From contig DAIDHC010000224.1 in assembly GCA_027452065.1 (NCBI GenBank), positions 1 to 32,288 of the forward strand: DNA of 32,288 nt, in the 5' to 3' direction. The DNA comes from Bryobacterales bacterium. Its GTDB lineage: Bacteria; Acidobacteriota; Terriglobia; Bryobacterales; Bryobacteraceae. The translations under genes were made by a program, and so were the position numbers. A model generated the notes under the pieces. That model made no database searches. It was not told the origin of the DNA and saw only the letters and a program-made list of their open reading frames with translations. Below, one piece after another: positions 7,287 to 14,930 of this stretch (positions are counted from its first letter, which is position 1; every line of letters starts with the position of its first letter).

Positions 7287-8891
7287 ATGGCGAAGAAAAT
7301 GTTTCAAACATCGCAAGGCGCGTCCGGCATGAGCCGGCGGGCGCTGTTTCAGGCCGGGGGCGCGGCGGCGATCGCGGCCGGCGCGGTGGCGGCGGGGGGC
7401 GAGGCGATGGCGGCATCGACGTCCGGAACGGGCGGGAGCATTTACGAGACGATCGGCGTGCGGCCGTTGATCAACTGCAAGGGGACGTTCACGATCGTGA
7501 GCGGGTCGCTGAGCCTGCCGGAAGTGAAGAAGGCGATGGAGGCGGCGGGGCAGCATTACGTTCAGATGGACGAGTTGATGGACGGCGTGGGGAAGAAACT
7601 GGCGGAGCTGACACAGGCGCCGTGGGGAATTGTGAGCGCGGGATGCGCGGCGGCGATGACGGGATTTACGGCGGCGTGCCTGGCGGGGAGCGATCCGGAG
7701 AAGATGCAGCGGCTGCCGGACCTGCGCGGGCTGAAGAGCGAAGTGATCATTCCGAAGTATTCGCGCAACGTTTACGACCACGCGATCCGGATGCTGGGAG
7801 TGAAGATCATCGAGCCTCGGACGGCGGCGGAGTGCGAAGCGGCGTTCAGCGAGAAGACGGCGATGGTGTACATCCTGGCCGGGCCGGGCGACGAGGGCGA
7901 GCTGGGCACGCAGGCGGTGTCGGCGATGGCGCGGAAGTGGAACGTGCCGGTGCTGGTGGACGCGGCGGCGGAGATGCTGACGATCCCGAACATTCACCTG
8001 GGGCGCGGGGCGACGGCCGTTGCTTACAGCGGCGGGAAGTGCCTGCGGGGGCCGCAGTGCGCCGGGCTGCTGCTGGGGGACAAGAACCTGCTGCAGGCGG
8101 CATGGGCCAACGCGGCGCCGCATCACGCCTTCGCGCGGTCGTTGAAGGTGGGCAAAGAAGAGATCATGGGGATGCTCACGGCGGTGGAGATGTGGACCAA
8201 GCGGGACCACAAGGCCGAGTGGGACCAGTGGCAGAGCTGGCTGGACACGGTCACTGCATCGGTGAAGAAGGTGGACGGGGTGACGACGAGGGTGGTGCAG
8301 CCGGACAGCTTGTCGAACCACTCGCCGGTGCTGAAGATCGAGTGGGACGGGAACAAGCTGGGGATTACGGGGCGCGAGGTGTATGAGACGCTGCTGGCAG
8401 GGGAGCCGCGGATTCTGCTGGACGGAGCGCGGGGCATGCGGCCGCACGATATGGAGAAGAGCGCGGTGGGGATCATGCCGTACATGATGATGCCGGGCGA
8501 GGCGAAGATCGTGGCGGAGAAGCTGGGAGCGATACTGGCGAAGCCGCCGAAGTTCGAGAATCCGCCGGCGCCGGCCGGACCGCCGGCCAACGTGGACGGG
8601 CAGTGGATCGCGGAGCTCGAGTTCCCGCGGGGAACCTCGAAGCACACGCTGCTGTTTGAGCAGCACGAAGAGAAGATCGTGGGCACGCACTGGGGCGAGA
8701 CGGTGGAGGGCGATCTGCACGGCGAAGTGACGGGCAACCAGATCCGGTTCCACAGCGCGCAGCACATCCAGGCGCAGGTTCTGCAGTACACTTTCACCGG
8801 TACGGTGAACGGCGACACGATGGAAGGGCCGCTGGACATGGGCGAGTACGGGCCGGCGAAGTGGAGCGCGAAGAGGCATCGCTACGCCTGA
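7287..8891 (+). CDS. Tat-exported PLP-dependent SelA/DgaE-like enzyme with C-terminal beta domain
   Basis: I choose ATG 7287 because GGAGAGGGA ends 4 bases before it; ATG 7272 would bury that site. The 534-residue product begins with a twin-arginine signal (SRRALFQAGGAAAIAAG, cleavage near MAAST). The main domain is a fold-type I PLP enzyme of the SelA/DgaE group. VLVDAAAEM supplies the Asp that contacts the pyridine nitrogen, and YSGGKCLRGPQ carries the Schiff-base lysine, K251. Family members include selenocysteine synthase and D-glucosaminate-6-phosphate ammonia-lyase. Selenocysteine synthesis is excluded by export, so an ammonia-lyase or dehydratase acting on an amino sugar acid or amino acid is more likely. 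About 105 C-terminal residues (from VDGQWIAELEFP) form an extra lipocalin-like beta domain (TFTGTVNGDTMEGPLDMGEYG). A RidA-like gene follows 30 bases later. Confidence 0.88.
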   Translation: MAKKMFQTSQGASGMSRRALFQAGGAAAIAAGAVAAGGEAMAASTSGTGGSIYETIGVRPLINCKGTFTIVSGSLSLPEVKKAMEAAGQHYVQMDELMDGVGKKLAELTQAPWGIVSAGCAAAMTGFTAACLAGSDPEKMQRLPDLRGLKSEVIIPKYSRNVYDHAIRMLGVKIIEPRTAAECEAAFSEKTAMVYILAGPGDEGELGTQAVSAMARKWNVPVLVDAAAEMLTIPNIHLGRGATAVAYSGGKCLRGPQCAGLLLGDKNLLQAAWANAAPHHAFARSLKVGKEEIMGMLTAVEMWTKRDHKAEWDQWQSWLDTVTASVKKVDGVTTRVVQPDSLSNHSPVLKIEWDGNKLGITGREVYETLLAGEPRILLDGARGMRPHDMEKSAVGIMPYMMMPGEAKIVAEKLGAILAKPPKFENPPAPAGPPANVDGQWIAELEFPRGTSKHTLLFEQHEEKIVGTHWGETVEGDLHGEVTGNQIRFHSAQHIQAQVLQYTFTGTVNGDTMEGPLDMGEYGPAKWSAKRHRYA

Positions 8892-8921
8892 GCGGGGCGG
8901 CCGGCGAGGAAAGGGCACAAC

Positions 8922-9398
8922 ATGAAAAAGACGAGCAATCGACGCAATTTTTTGAACGCCGGGGTGACGGCGGGAGGGATCGCGGCGGCGGCGGCGGTGG
9001 CGGCGCCGGAAGCGGAAGCGAAAGCCAAGGACACGCCGAAGAAGCGGGTGATTTACAAGGACGGCAAGCCGCCGGAGAAGACGCCGATGTTCAGCAGCAC
9101 GGTGGCCTACGGCAACCTGCTGTTCATCGCGGGGGTGGGAGCGCACTTCCCGGGCGACATCAAGGCGCACACTAAGCATGTGCTGGACCAGATAGAGAAG
9201 CAGTTGACCGACGCCGGCTCGTCGATGGAGAAGTGCCTGAAGTGCAATGTGTACCTGGCCAACGGGAAGGACTTCGCGGAGATGAACGAAGTGTTCCTGG
9301 GGCGGTGGGGCAAGGAGCCACCGGTACGGACGACAATCGCGGCGGCATGGGTGCCGGGCGATTCGCTGGTAGAGATCGACGTCATCGCTTACATTTAA
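8922..9398 (+). CDS. Tat-exported RidA (YjgF/UK114) family protein
   Basis: The 158-residue protein opens with a twin-arginine signal (NRRNFLNAGVTAGGIAAAAAV). The remainder is a full RidA domain (LLFIAGVGAHFPGDI, VLDQIEKQLTDAGSSMEKCLKCNVYL, EPPVRTTIAAAWVPGDSLVEID). R136 matches the Arg that anchors the substrate carboxylate in RidA, and E151 the conserved Glu. The Cys found two residues after that Arg in E. coli RidA is Thr here. RidA proteins hydrolyse reactive enamine/imine intermediates released by PLP-dependent dehydratases and ammonia-lyases. Lying directly after an exported PLP enzyme, it is the natural partner for clearing that enzyme's imine product in the periplasm. The usual RidA is cytosolic, so export is the unusual point. 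The start has nearby purines (GGAAAGG, 10 bases upstream). Confidence 0.92.
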   Translation: MKKTSNRRNFLNAGVTAGGIAAAAAVAAPEAEAKAKDTPKKRVIYKDGKPPEKTPMFSSTVAYGNLLFIAGVGAHFPGDIKAHTKHVLDQIEKQLTDAGSSMEKCLKCNVYLANGKDFAEMNEVFLGRWGKEPPVRTTIAAAWVPGDSLVEIDVIAYI

Positions 9399-9402
9399 AT
9401 CC

Positions 9403-10680
9403 TTGGCCCAACTCTTGCGCACGCGCTTCCGCTGGGTACTGATCTTCTGGATGTTCCTGGTGAGCGCGATCGCTTACCTGGACCGGGTGAACATATCGAT
9501 CGCCGGGCAGTCGATCGCGCGCGAGTTTCACCTGACCAACATCCAGCTCGGCGCGGTGTTCAGCGCGTTTGTGCTGGGCTACGCGCTGTTCCAGGCGCCG
9601 GGCGGGTGGCTGGCGGACCGGATCGGGCCGCGGAGGGTGCTGGCGCTGGGCGTTGTGTGGTGGGGCGTGTTCACGACGCTGATCACGTTTCTGCCGCCGT
9701 CGGCGGGCGGACTGCTGGCGGCGATGATGGCGATCCGGTTCTGCCTGGGGATGGGCGAGGCTGTTGTGTACCCGGCGTCGAACTGCGTGGTGGCGGCATG
9801 GATACCGTCGGCCGAGCGCGGGCTGGCCAACGGATTGATTTTCGCGGGGGTGGGCTTCGGCGCCGGAATCACGCCGCCGATCATCGCCTACGTGATGCTG
9901 AACTACGGGTGGCGGGCTTCGTTCTGGCTGAGCACGCTGCTGGGGCTGGCGGCGGGGGGCATCTGGTATGTGATCGCGCGGGACCGTCCGGAGAAGCACC
10001 CCTGGATTGCGCCGGAGGAACTGGCCGAGATTCGCGCCGGGCTGCCGAAGCAAGACGGCGAAGACAAGGGCAAGCGGGTTTCGCTGGGGGCGGTGCTGAA
10101 GAACCGGCACATCATCATTGTGACGCTGAGCTATTTTTCCTACGGCTACATCGCCTACATCTTCTTCAGTTGGTTTTTCATTTATCTGAGCTCGGTGCGC
10201 GGGCTGAACTTGCGGGACAGCTCGTTTTACACGATGCTGCCGTTTATCGCGATGGCGATCGGGTCCTCGGTAGGGGGATGGATCAGCGACCGGGTGACGA
10301 GGCGGTGGGGGAAGAGGGCCGGGCGATGCGGGCTGGCGGTGGCGGGTATCGGATTGTCGGCGGTGTTCATTGCGCTGGGCACGCAGGTGGCGAGCGCGCA
10401 ACTGGCGAGCGTGGTGCTGGCGGGAGGGGCGGGAGCGCTGTATCTGTCGCAGAGCTCGTTCTGGAGCGTGAGCGCGGACATCGGCGGGCGGTCGGCGGGA
10501 CTGGTGAGCGGGCTGATGAATATGGGCGGGCAGTTGGGCTCGACGGTGACGGCGGTGGTGACGCCGTGGATCGCGGGCCGGTATGGATGGACGTGGTCGT
10601 TCCTGGCGGCGGCGGGGCTGTGCGCGCTGGGGGCGCTGGCGTGGGTGTTTGTGGATCCGGACGCGCGGATCGCCGATTAG
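9403..10680 (+). CDS. MFS transporter, anion:cation symporter (ACS) type
   Basis: This 425-residue membrane protein has about 12 hydrophobic segments in two halves separated by a charged cytoplasmic loop (about 200-230; KQDGEDKGKRVSLG). YLDRVNISIAG at the end of helix 1 and GWLADRIGPRRVL between helices 2 and 3 are typical of the ACS family, which carries hexuronates, glucarate, phthalate and related organic anions with H+. The start is TTG 9403, only 4 bases after the RidA stop and with no recognisable Shine-Dalgarno. A later Met (residue 17) would cut into helix 1, so TTG with coupled translation is preferred. As third gene of the operon it probably imports the acid made by the exported PLP/RidA pair. 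Its stop overlaps the convergent lactonase stop by 3 bases. Confidence 0.9.
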   Translation: MAQLLRTRFRWVLIFWMFLVSAIAYLDRVNISIAGQSIAREFHLTNIQLGAVFSAFVLGYALFQAPGGWLADRIGPRRVLALGVVWWGVFTTLITFLPPSAGGLLAAMMAIRFCLGMGEAVVYPASNCVVAAWIPSAERGLANGLIFAGVGFGAGITPPIIAYVMLNYGWRASFWLSTLLGLAAGGIWYVIARDRPEKHPWIAPEELAEIRAGLPKQDGEDKGKRVSLGAVLKNRHIIIVTLSYFSYGYIAYIFFSWFFIYLSSVRGLNLRDSSFYTMLPFIAMAIGSSVGGWISDRVTRRWGKRAGRCGLAVAGIGLSAVFIALGTQVASAQLASVVLAGGAGALYLSQSSFWSVSADIGGRSAGLVSGLMNMGGQLGSTVTAVVTPWIAGRYGWTWSFLAAAGLCALGALAWVFVDPDARIAD

Positions 10681-11639
10681 CGCAGGTAGGGGACGAAGCC
10701 GCGGGTTGAGGTGCGCAGGCGGTAGACCGAGGTTTCGGCGGTGATGTAGAGCGTCTGGAGATCGGCGTCGCCCCAGCCGAGATTGGCGGGCTGTTCGGGG
10801 GTGAGGATGGTGCCGATGTGATGGCCGGAGGAGTCCCAGACCCAGATGCCGCCGGGGCCGGTGACGAAGAGGTTGCCTTTCTCATCGAAGCGCATGCCGT
10901 CGGGAACGCCGCTGCCTTTGGGTCCGTCCTCGCGGCCGAAGAGGCGGCCGTTGTGAATTTTTCCGTCTGAAAAATCGAAGACGCGGATTTCGCGGCGCTC
11001 GCTGTCGTCGATGAACAGGAGGCGGCCGTCGGGGGAGAAGGCGAGGCCGTTGGGCTGGGCGAGGTCGCGGGTGAGGAGGGTGACGGCGCCGGAGGGATCG
11101 AGGCGGTAGACGCCCTGGAAGGGGATCTCCTGGCGGTCGCCTTTGGGGAGGTCGAGCGTCGGGTCGGTGAAATAGAGGGCGCCGTCGGGGCCGAGGACTA
11201 CGTCGTTGGGGCTGTTGAAGCGCTTGCCTTCGAAAGAGGCGGCGAGGGTGGAGAAGCTGCCGTCGGGGGTGATGGCGATGAGGGAGCGGAAGACGCTGGC
11301 GGTGGTGATGAGGCGGCCTTGTTTGTCGAAGGTGCTGCCGTCGGGGTCGCCGGTGCGGAGAACGGTTTCGCGGCGGCCGTCGGGGAAGAGGCGGACAACT
11401 TCGTTGTAGGTTTCGTCGCTGACGTAGAGGAAGCCCTGTGGATCCCAGACCGGGCCTTCGGTGAAGCCGAAATCGCCGGCGACTTTGTCGAGCCTGGCCT
11501 CGCGCGGGATGAGGGACCAGAAGGCGGGCGATTCGGCTTTGAGGGCGAAGGAGCGCGGCGGGGCCTGCGCGAAGGCAGGGCCGCAGGCGAGGGCGCAGAG
11601 CGCGAGCGCGGAAACGGGCAGCGGGAAAAGGAAGCGCAT
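10677..11639 (-). CDS. Secreted SMP-30/gluconolactonase family protein
   Basis: The 320-residue protein starts with a Sec signal (MRFLFPLPVSALALCALACGPAFAQA). The rest is a six-bladed beta-propeller lactonase. E61 in FTEGPVWD, N145 in NSPNDVVLGPDG, N197 in AQPNGLAFSPDG and D211/D212 in LFIDDSERR match the divalent-metal and active-site positions of SMP-30/gluconolactonase/DRP35 proteins. These enzymes open aldonolactones, the direct products of PQQ sugar dehydrogenases. That fits a window with two such dehydrogenases, though a direct pathway link is inference. Transcription converges on the MFS gene. The fold is secure; other lactones are equally possible as substrate. Confidence 0.9.
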   Translation of the reverse strand: MRFLFPLPVSALALCALACGPAFAQAPPRSFALKAESPAFWSLIPREARLDKVAGDFGFTEGPVWDPQGFLYVSDETYNEVVRLFPDGRRETVLRTGDPDGSTFDKQGRLITTASVFRSLIAITPDGSFSTLAASFEGKRFNSPNDVVLGPDGALYFTDPTLDLPKGDRQEIPFQGVYRLDPSGAVTLLTRDLAQPNGLAFSPDGRLLFIDDSERREIRVFDFSDGKIHNGRLFGREDGPKGSGVPDGMRFDEKGNLFVTGPGGIWVWDSSGHHIGTILTPEQPANLGWGDADLQTLYITAETSVYRLRTSTRGFVPYLR

Positions 11640-11826
11640 GGCGAAAGAGAACTCTCATTCTACAGGAGGAGCGCGGGCGCCGACGGAGTGTGAAGAGGAT
11701 GTAAAAGAGTTGTCAATAGTGGGGCGGGCGGAAGGGGACCGGGTGCGGCGGCGGGGCGGGGGCGGGTAGACTTCGAGTAGCGATGAAAACAGCCGGAGCG
11801 CGACGCCGGTAGCGGCGTCAACAGCA
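11640..11826. promoter_or_regulatory. Divergent intergenic region, lactonase / two-component operon
   Basis: This 187-base gap should hold the promoters of the lactonase (minus) and the signalling operon (plus). On the minus strand TAGAAT (11662 to 11657) is a reasonable -10 for the lactonase but lacks a clear -35. On the plus strand TTGTCA (11710-11715) resembles a -35 without a matching -10. A perfect 7-bp inverted repeat sits at 11802-11819, directly before ATG 11827. Confidence 0.35.
11802..11819 (+). other. Inverted repeat overlapping the ribosome-binding region of the response regulator
   Basis: GACGCCG and CGGCGTC flank a GTAG tetraloop, a perfect 7-bp GC-rich stem ending 7 bases before ATG 11827. 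It occupies the place of a Shine-Dalgarno, and none is otherwise visible. It could be a translation-limiting hairpin or an operator for the regulator itself. Chance is possible in such GC-rich sequence. Confidence 0.4.
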
Positions 11827-12501
11827 ATGCAACGGATTCTGGTGATCGAAGACGACGAGAGTCTGAGGGAGACGATCGGCGTGATGCTGGAGCGGGAGAA
11901 CTTCGCGCCGACGCTGGTGGCCGACGGGCGCGCCGGGTACAAGGAGGCGCTCCGGCGGCACGCGGATCTGATGCTGGTGGACCTGCGGCTGCCGGAGATG
12001 AGCGGGATCGACATCTGCAAGAGCCTGAGGACCGAGGGGGTGCAGACGCCGATCATTGTGCTGAGCGCGATGGCCGATGAAGTGGACAAGGTGCTGATGC
12101 TGGAGATCGGCGCCGACGACTATGTGGTGAAGCCGTTCGGGGCGAGGGAGCTGATTGCGCGGATCCGGGCGGTGCTGCGGCGGACGTCGCCGGCGCAGCC
12201 TAAAACATTTCACTTCTCCGATGTTGAGATCGATTTTGAGCGGCGGATGGTGACGCGGAACGGCCTGGAAGTGAAGATGACGCCGGCCGAGTACAACCTG
12301 CTGTCGTTCTTCGTGCAGAATCCGGGCAAGGCGGTGAGCCGGGACCAGATTTTGAATTCGGTGTGGGGATACGATTCGTATCCGAACACGCGGACGGTGG
12401 ACGCGCACGTGGTGCGGCTGAGGCAGAAGCTGGAGCCGGACCCGGCGAATCCGCGTTATTTCGGGACGGTACACGGATTCGGATACCGGTTTCAGGCCTG
12501 A
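11827..12501 (+). CDS. OmpR/PhoB-family response regulator
   Basis: The 224-residue protein has a receiver domain (residues 1-about 120) with acidic pocket E8/D9/D10, phospho-acceptor D52 in MLVDLRLPEM, S80 as the switch Ser and K102 in YVVKPF. A winged-helix DNA-binding domain follows (about 130-222) with the OmpR signatures MTPAEYNLLSFF, RDQILNSVWG and RTVDAHVVRLRQKL...GTVHGFGYRF. All activation residues are present. It opens a five-gene plus-strand operon that ends with a sensor kinase, which should be its cognate partner. The next gene begins 15 bases after its stop. The target promoter is unknown; autoregulation is plausible because of the dyad just upstream. Confidence 0.95.
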   Translation: MQRILVIEDDESLRETIGVMLERENFAPTLVADGRAGYKEALRRHADLMLVDLRLPEMSGIDICKSLRTEGVQTPIIVLSAMADEVDKVLMLEIGADDYVVKPFGARELIARIRAVLRRTSPAQPKTFHFSDVEIDFERRMVTRNGLEVKMTPAEYNLLSFFVQNPGKAVSRDQILNSVWGYDSYPNTRTVDAHVVRLRQKLEPDPANPRYFGTVHGFGYRFQA

Positions 12502-12516
12502 GCGGCGGCGGGGGCG

Positions 12517-12945
12517 ATGGCGCGATACGTACTGATCGTAGAAGATAGCGAAGAGGCAGGGTCGATGCTGGAGATTGCGCTGGGCGGTCTGGCCGGGTGC
12601 GCGATCCGCCGGTCGGCGGACGGGGCGCAGGCGCTGGCGGCGCTGCGGGCCGAGCCGGCGGACGTGGCGGCGATCGTGACGGACCTGAGCATGCCGCGGA
12701 CGGACGGCTTCGAGCTGATCGGGCAGGTAAGAGCGGATCCGCGGTGGCGGGAAATCCCGATCGTGGTGGTGAGCGCGGACGCCGATCCAGGGACGCCGAT
12801 GCGGCTGCGGCGGCTGGGCGCGGACGCGTTTTTCGGAAAACCGTTCTCTCCGAACCAGGTGGCGGCGACCCTCGAAAGGCTTCTTCATGCGAAGACTCAC
12901 AATGGTCCTGATTCTGGCGCTTCCGGCAGCGGGAGCGCGGGCTGA
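12517..12945 (+). CDS. Stand-alone receiver (CheY-like) protein
   Basis: The 142-residue protein is a single receiver domain: acidic pair E9/D10, phospho-acceptor D56 in IVTDLSMPRTDG, switch Ser in IVVVSADAD and the conserved Lys in FFGKPFSP. There is no output domain. The last 20 or so residues (THNGPDSGASGSGSAG) are low-complexity and arise where the gene overlaps the next one by 59 bases, so the functional domain ends near residue 125. A second receiver beside an OmpR regulator and one kinase suggests either a branched phosphorelay or a phosphate sink. A GGGGG tract lies just upstream of the ATG. Confidence 0.92.
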   Translation: MARYVLIVEDSEEAGSMLEIALGGLAGCAIRRSADGAQALAALRAEPADVAAIVTDLSMPRTDGFELIGQVRADPRWREIPIVVVSADADPGTPMRLRRLGADAFFGKPFSPNQVAATLERLLHAKTHNGPDSGASGSGSAG

Positions 12946-14251
12946 AGACACAAGCGGCGGCGATTCGTTGAAGGCGGTGCTGCGGAGGCTGGACAAGCTG
13001 GAGCAGGAGAACCGCGCGCTGAGCGACGAAGTGAAGCAGTTGCGGGCGGAGGTGTCGCGGCTGGAACCGGCGGCCGCCGCGGCGCCGGCACCGGAGCCAA
13101 CCGGGGGTCCGACGGTGGAGGAACGGCTGGCGGTGGCCGAGCGGAGGATCGACGAGCAGGCGCAGACGAAAGTGGGAGCGGCAGAGAAGCTGCCGGTGAC
13201 GTTGACGGGAATGATTCTGTTCAACGGATTTCTGGGAAGCGGGGCGACGGTGCCGGGCGCCACCTACAACCATTCGCCGCTGCTCACCGGCCCGGAGTCC
13301 TCGGGAGCGACGCTGAGGCAGAGCATCGTCGGGCTGAGCTTCGACGGGCCGGAGATTTTGGGCGGCGGCAAAGTGACAGGGTTGGTGGAGATGGATTTCT
13401 TCGGCAACTACGCGGCGCCGGACAACTACTCTCCGCGGCTGCGGCGCGGGGAGATCTCGATCGACTGGGAGGACCGGGGGCTGATGGTGGGCCAGGAGAA
13501 GCCGCTGATCTCGCCGCGGCAGCCGTTCTCGCTGGCCGAGGTGGGGACGCCGCCGCTGGACGGGTCGGGGAACCTGTGGCTGTGGCTGCCGCAGGTGCGC
13601 TACGAGGAGCGGCACAAGATCGGGGCTAACAGCGGGATCAAGGCGCAGGCGGCGGTGCTGGCGACCGACGAAAGCTACGCGTATTATCCACCGGCGGTGG
13701 AATATTCGCTGGCCGGTACGCGGCCGGCGCTGGAGGGGCGCTTTGAATACTGGCACACGTGGGGAGCGGACGGGCGGCTGGAGATTGCGCCGGGATTTCA
13801 TGTGAGCGACACGCACGTGGCCGGGCTCAGCGTGCCGTCGAGGATCGGATCGGTGGACTGGCTGTTCCGGCCGGCGCGGTGGTTTGAGGACACCGGCACG
13901 TTTTTCACAGGCGAGAATTTCGCTTCGTTGGGAGGGCTGCCGGACGGGTTCACGTTCCTGGAGCCGTGGAGCGCGCGGCCGGTGCGGGGGACGGGCGGAT
14001 GGAATCAGTTTTCGTTTCCGGTAACCAGCCGGCTGACGTTCAACTTGTGGGGCGGATGGCAGGCCAACAAAGCGGTGGACATCGTGGGGCCGGGAATTCT
14101 CACCGACTTCACCTATGCCGGCAACGTGGTTTACCGGCTCGGCCCGAACGTGCTGGTGAGCGCGGAGGCGCTGCAGGACCGGATTCTGCTGGCGCCGCGA
14201 GGACACCTGATTGTGAATCACTATGACCTGGCGATCGGCTATTTGTTTTAG
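12887..14251 (+). CDS. Outer-membrane beta-barrel (porin-like) protein with N-terminal coiled coil
   Basis: The 454-residue protein begins with a signal peptide (MRRLTMVLILALPAAGARAE). A coiled-coil segment (about residues 27-60; LKAVLRRLDKLEQENRALSDEVKQL) and an Ala/Pro linker follow. From about residue 105 the sequence alternates polar and hydrophobic residues as in barrel strands and finishes with aromatic Phe (AIGYLF), the usual outer-membrane insertion signal. The layout resembles DcaP/trimeric-porin-like proteins with a periplasmic coiled coil. It overlaps the preceding receiver gene by 59 bases and the next gene by 29, so translation is likely coupled. GAAAGG lies 10 bases before the ATG. 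Substrate unknown; a structural role with the cupredoxin is possible. Confidence 0.8.
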   Translation: MRRLTMVLILALPAAGARAEDTSGGDSLKAVLRRLDKLEQENRALSDEVKQLRAEVSRLEPAAAAAPAPEPTGGPTVEERLAVAERRIDEQAQTKVGAAEKLPVTLTGMILFNGFLGSGATVPGATYNHSPLLTGPESSGATLRQSIVGLSFDGPEILGGGKVTGLVEMDFFGNYAAPDNYSPRLRRGEISIDWEDRGLMVGQEKPLISPRQPFSLAEVGTPPLDGSGNLWLWLPQVRYEERHKIGANSGIKAQAAVLATDESYAYYPPAVEYSLAGTRPALEGRFEYWHTWGADGRLEIAPGFHVSDTHVAGLSVPSRIGSVDWLFRPARWFEDTGTFFTGENFASLGGLPDGFTFLEPWSARPVRGTGGWNQFSFPVTSRLTFNLWGGWQANKAVDIVGPGILTDFTYAGNVVYRLGPNVLVSAEALQDRILLAPRGHLIVNHYDLAIGYLF

Positions 14252-14930
14252 CGCGCTGGTAGTGTGGACGGGGGCGGGCGAGGCCGGCGTGGTGACGGCG
14301 AGGGTGCGGCTGGTGAATTCACGCGAGGCGGCGGTGCGGCGGCAGGCCGATTACTCGGGCGTTGTGCTGTGGCTGGAGCCGGTGGGGCGGACGCTCGATC
14401 CGGTGGCGGCGCGGGCGGCGATGGTGCAAAAGGACAAGACATTCCGGCCGCACGTGCTGGTGGTAGGGACGGGCAGCACGGTAGAGTTTCCGAATTTCGA
14501 TCCGATTTTTCACAATGCGTTTTCGAACTTCGACGGGCAGGTGTTCGACATCGGGCTGTATCCGCCGGGCAAATCGCGTTCGATTCAGTTCCGGAGGCCC
14601 GGGGTGGTGCGCGTGTTCTGCAACATTCATCCGGCGATGTCGGCGGTGATCGTAGTGGTGGACACGCCGTACGCGGGAGTGTCGGACGCGGACGGGCGGA
14701 TCCGGATTGCGGGAGTCGGGGCGGGCGCCTACCGGCTGCACGTGTTTCACGAGCGGGCGACGCCGGAGACGCTGGACGCGCTGGGGCAGACGGTGGAGGC
14801 GGGCGCGGGAGAAACGGCGCTGGGGCCGCTGACGATTTCCGAGAGCGGGTATCTGCCGCTGCCGCACAAGAACAAGTACGGACGAAATTATCCGCCGGAG
14901 GCGGCGCGGCCGGAGGGGGCGCCCTACTGA
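14223..14930 (+). CDS. Periplasmic cupredoxin-domain protein ('methylamine utilization' type)
   Basis: The 235-residue protein has a signal peptide (MTWRSAICFSALVVWTGAGEA) and then a plastocyanin-like domain. VEFPNFDPIFHNAFS supplies H97 and VVRVFCNIHPAMSAVIVV supplies C133, H136 and M139. These are all four ligands of a type-1 copper site with the loop spacing of plastocyanin/azurin-like proteins. After residue 148 a carboxypeptidase-regulatory-like strand pattern appears (GVSDADGRIRIAGVGAGAYRLHVFHE). Similar proteins are often labelled methylamine utilization protein, but no methylamine dehydrogenase genes are nearby. It could carry electrons, or bind copper as the signal for the kinase encoded next. 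It overlaps the barrel gene by 29 bases and shares TGATG with the kinase gene. Confidence 0.88.
   Translation: MTWRSAICFSALVVWTGAGEAGVVTARVRLVNSREAAVRRQADYSGVVLWLEPVGRTLDPVAARAAMVQKDKTFRPHVLVVGTGSTVEFPNFDPIFHNAFSNFDGQVFDIGLYPPGKSRSIQFRRPGVVRVFCNIHPAMSAVIVVVDTPYAGVSDADGRIRIAGVGAGAYRLHVFHERATPETLDALGQTVEAGAGETALGPLTISESGYLPLPHKNKYGRNYPPEAARPEGAPY

Noticed and set aside
7287-8891. Selenocysteine synthase (selA)
   Set aside because: The protein carries a Tat signal and an extra C-terminal domain, and no selB, selD or selC was seen.
14264-14929. Upstream extension of the sensor-kinase reading frame
   Set aside because: This part is the out-of-frame shadow of the cupredoxin gene, whose four copper ligands are intact; ATG 14930 has a strong ribosome-binding site.
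14223-14930. Methylamine utilization gene in the strict sense
   Set aside because: No methylamine dehydrogenase subunits or maturation genes are nearby; the name only reflects common database labelling of this cupredoxin type.
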